Assembly: GCA_958451705.1 (NCBI GenBank)
Contig: CAUDRD010000094.1
Location: 1 to 6,476, forward strand
DNA from: an uncultured Oscillospiraceae bacterium
GTDB taxonomy: Bacteria; Bacillota; Clostridia; Oscillospirales; Acutalibacteraceae
DNA: 6,476 nt
Reading direction: 5' to 3'
A program made the translations under genes and the position numbers. Below, in pieces: positions 5,437-6,476 of this stretch. The notes below the pieces were generated by a model, which was given only the letters and a program-made list of their open reading frames with translations, was not told where the DNA came from and did no database searches. Position 1 is the first letter of the stretch, and each line of letters opens with the position of its first letter.

Positions 5437-6315
5437 TCACTCCTCTACCACTACAACCATTTTTGTAAGCCCTGTAACACCGGACGACGATGTATAACTG
5501 TAGTCAACTGTATATACGCCTGGAGTACTGAAATCCACATGGTTAACAATAGAAATATCGCTGCGAGTAATATTAAGTACACTTCCTGATTCATTGTCAG
5601 CAAAATTAAACTGCTGTGTACCACGCATAACACCAGTTAAATATCTCTTAAGATTAATTTGATCATCAACTTTAACATACAGAACATAATCTGATAATGT
5701 GGGATAATACTTTTGACTTTCGTTGCTGTTTCCGGAATCAACAATATTCATTTCAAGGGGCAAAGTGGCTGTGTCTCCGGCGCTATTGCTAACTTGAGCT
5801 GTCACCTTATAAAATCCCGGTTCCTGGATATAAACAACGTCGTCAAAGGAAATACGAATTTTATTTGAAATGTCACCATCCAATACATCTTCAACTCTCA
5901 TACATGAGGTTGGGTCTATGGTGTCAAGTTCGGATAAGCTTACTCTCAAGGGAGCATCCAAAAAGACACGAGGTGATTCATAATCGGTATACTGTACAGT
6001 ACGTTTACATGTGGCGAAATTGTTTGATGAATCAAACACAACATACTCAACCGTACGCTTTCCCTGTTCGGCAAAATGGGAAATTGACGAAACTCTAATG
6101 GCATCGGTAAGATCTCCATCAACATCATCCCATGCCTTGAGACCTTCCAGAAGGGCGCTTTCGCCATCTTTTACGCTGACCTTTATGCTGCTTTCAGGGC
6201 ACTCAAGTACAGGAGGAGTTTCATCCTTGTCGAGATTTGACCATATTGTAAAACCGCCTAATGCCACAAGTGACAAAACAAAAAAAGCTATAACCGCTAT
6301 TCGTATTTTTCTCAT
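5437..6315 (-). CDS. Membrane-anchored protein with tandem extracellular Ig-like (DUF5011/HYR-type) domains
   Basis: Protein of 292 residues with a basic N-terminus and one membrane helix (about 6-26) lacking a lipobox. The remaining 260 or so residues should be extracellular. They read as two or three beta-sandwich domains. Domain 1 (about 33-109) opens with the linker-like DETPPVLECP and contains AWDDVDGDLTD. Domain 2 (about 113-192) contains VEDVLDGDIS and GFYKVTAQVSNSAGD. Domain 3 (about 204-291) ends in PGVYTVDYSYTSSSGVTG. The acidic D-G-D loops and the 'G.y.V.y...d..gn' strands are typical of bacterial Ig-like surface domains (DUF5011 or HYR style). No enzyme motif is seen. Three cysteines (39, 103, 138) are present; 39 and 103 flank domain 1. 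AAAGGAGC (6323-6330) sits 7 bases before the start. It is first of the three complete genes of the operon and lies 7 bases before a kinase gene, suggesting it binds the exported polysaccharide or the extracellular Wzz domains. That role is inferred. Confidence 0.75.
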   Translation of the reverse strand: MRKIRIAVIAFFVLSLVALGGFTIWSNLDKDETPPVLECPESSIKVSVKDGESALLEGLKAWDDVDGDLTDAIRVSSISHFAEQGKRTVEYVVFDSSNNFATCKRTVQYTDYESPRVFLDAPLRVSLSELDTIDPTSCMRVEDVLDGDISNKIRISFDDVVYIQEPGFYKVTAQVSNSAGDTATLPLEMNIVDSGNSNESQKYYPTLSDYVLYVKVDDQINLKRYLTGVMRGTQQFNFADNESGSVLNITRSDISIVNHVDFSTPGVYTVDYSYTSSSGVTGLTKMVVVVEE

Positions 6316-6333
6316 TACTGTTGCTCCTTTTTA

Positions 6334-6476
6334 TTACACCTTTTCATCAAAGGGGATCTTTCGAAACTGTATAGGCGCTTCGCCTCTGCACAAGCGATTT
6401 GGATTTGTTGAAAACAAATCGTTTAAGTATTCTTCGGGGTAATCTTGAGATAGATAGCCGTATACATCCGACATGC
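6334..6476 (-). CDS. C-terminal end of an unidentified protein, cut by window edge
   Basis: A frame open from the right edge to TAA at 6334-6336 gives 46 complete codons, with ATG at 6472-6474 as the first whole codon. Whether this ATG is the true start cannot be told, because upstream DNA is missing. The peptide begins MSDVYGYLSQDYPEEYLND and ends RKIPFDEKV; it is acidic in its first half and basic in the second. I do not recognise the family. Support for its being coding: the residue composition is plausible, there is only an 18-base gap to the next gene on the same strand, and no promoter or terminator lies in that gap. The alternative frame is also open over much of the stretch, and the region contains short inverted repeats, so a spurious or repeat-extended C-terminus is possible. 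Confidence 0.5.
   Translation of the reverse strand, partial: MSDVYGYLSQDYPEEYLNDLFSTNPNRLCRGEAPIQFRKIPFDEKV
6377..6420. repeat. Two adjacent short inverted repeats near the right edge
   Basis: A perfect 8-bp inverted repeat with a 3-base loop (GATTTGTT-GAA-AACAAATC, 6402-6420) lies 18 bases from a 5-bp palindrome with a 3-base loop within about 6373-6385 (AGGCG-CTT-CGCCT). Both are inside the partial reading frame. No T tract follows either on either strand, so they are not a standard terminator. They might be a small dispersed palindromic element or chance; only copies elsewhere in the genome would decide. Confidence 0.3.

Noticed and set aside
5451..6167. Minus-strand frames at 5451-5633 and 5946-6167 inside the Ig-like gene
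   Set aside because: They are out-of-frame readings of a gene whose own frame gives coherent Ig-like domains; no frameshift is needed to explain the gene.
6011..6442. 143-codon plus-strand open frame over the start of the Ig-like gene
   Set aside because: It is antisense to a gene with a signal-anchor, domain structure and ribosome site; its residues show no recognisable motif and it has no Shine-Dalgarno.

Overview
The window looks like chromosomal DNA from a low-GC Gram-positive bacterium of the Clostridia, probably the Ruminococcaceae/Oscillospiraceae. This is inferred from four things: AT-rich intergenic DNA, strong Shine-Dalgarno sites, sigma-A promoters with extended -10 elements, and an LCP protein carrying the variant 'SLERGMGVP' motif that I associate with this group. 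The species cannot be read from the sequence.

Left part (1-1240): the 5' end of recJ runs leftward off the window. It is divergent from a complete gene for a small VanZ-family membrane protein. The 223-base intergenic region holds a good sigma-A promoter for each gene. The VanZ-like gene ends in a clear intrinsic terminator that separates it from the convergent LCP gene.

Right part (1269-6476, all on the minus strand): this is the end of a cell-surface polysaccharide (capsule/exopolysaccharide) locus. In transcription order it has (i) the C-terminal 46 codons of an unidentified gene cut by the window edge, (ii) a single-pass membrane protein with an extracellular tandem Ig-like region, (iii) a fused Wzz/BY-kinase protein, (iv) a second, divergent fused Wzz/BY-kinase with a tyrosine-rich tail, (v) a 17-bp-stem intrinsic terminator, and (vi) an LCP (LytR-CpsA-Psr) gene with its own TTGACA-17-TACAAT promoter. 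Genes i to iv are tightly packed (18-base gap, 7-base gap, 8-base overlap) and are almost certainly one transcript.

Working model (inference): the two polysaccharide co-polymerase/tyrosine kinases control polymer length and export, perhaps as a mixed oligomer. The Ig-like protein is a candidate extracellular partner, and the LCP protein may attach the finished polymer to peptidoglycan. No glycosyltransferase, flippase, polymerase or tyrosine phosphatase is visible here; those would lie to the right, outside the window. The most unusual element is the tandem pair of full-length kinase fusions behind an Ig-like ectodomain protein. No tRNA, rRNA, CRISPR array, riboswitch, transposase or integrase was seen.
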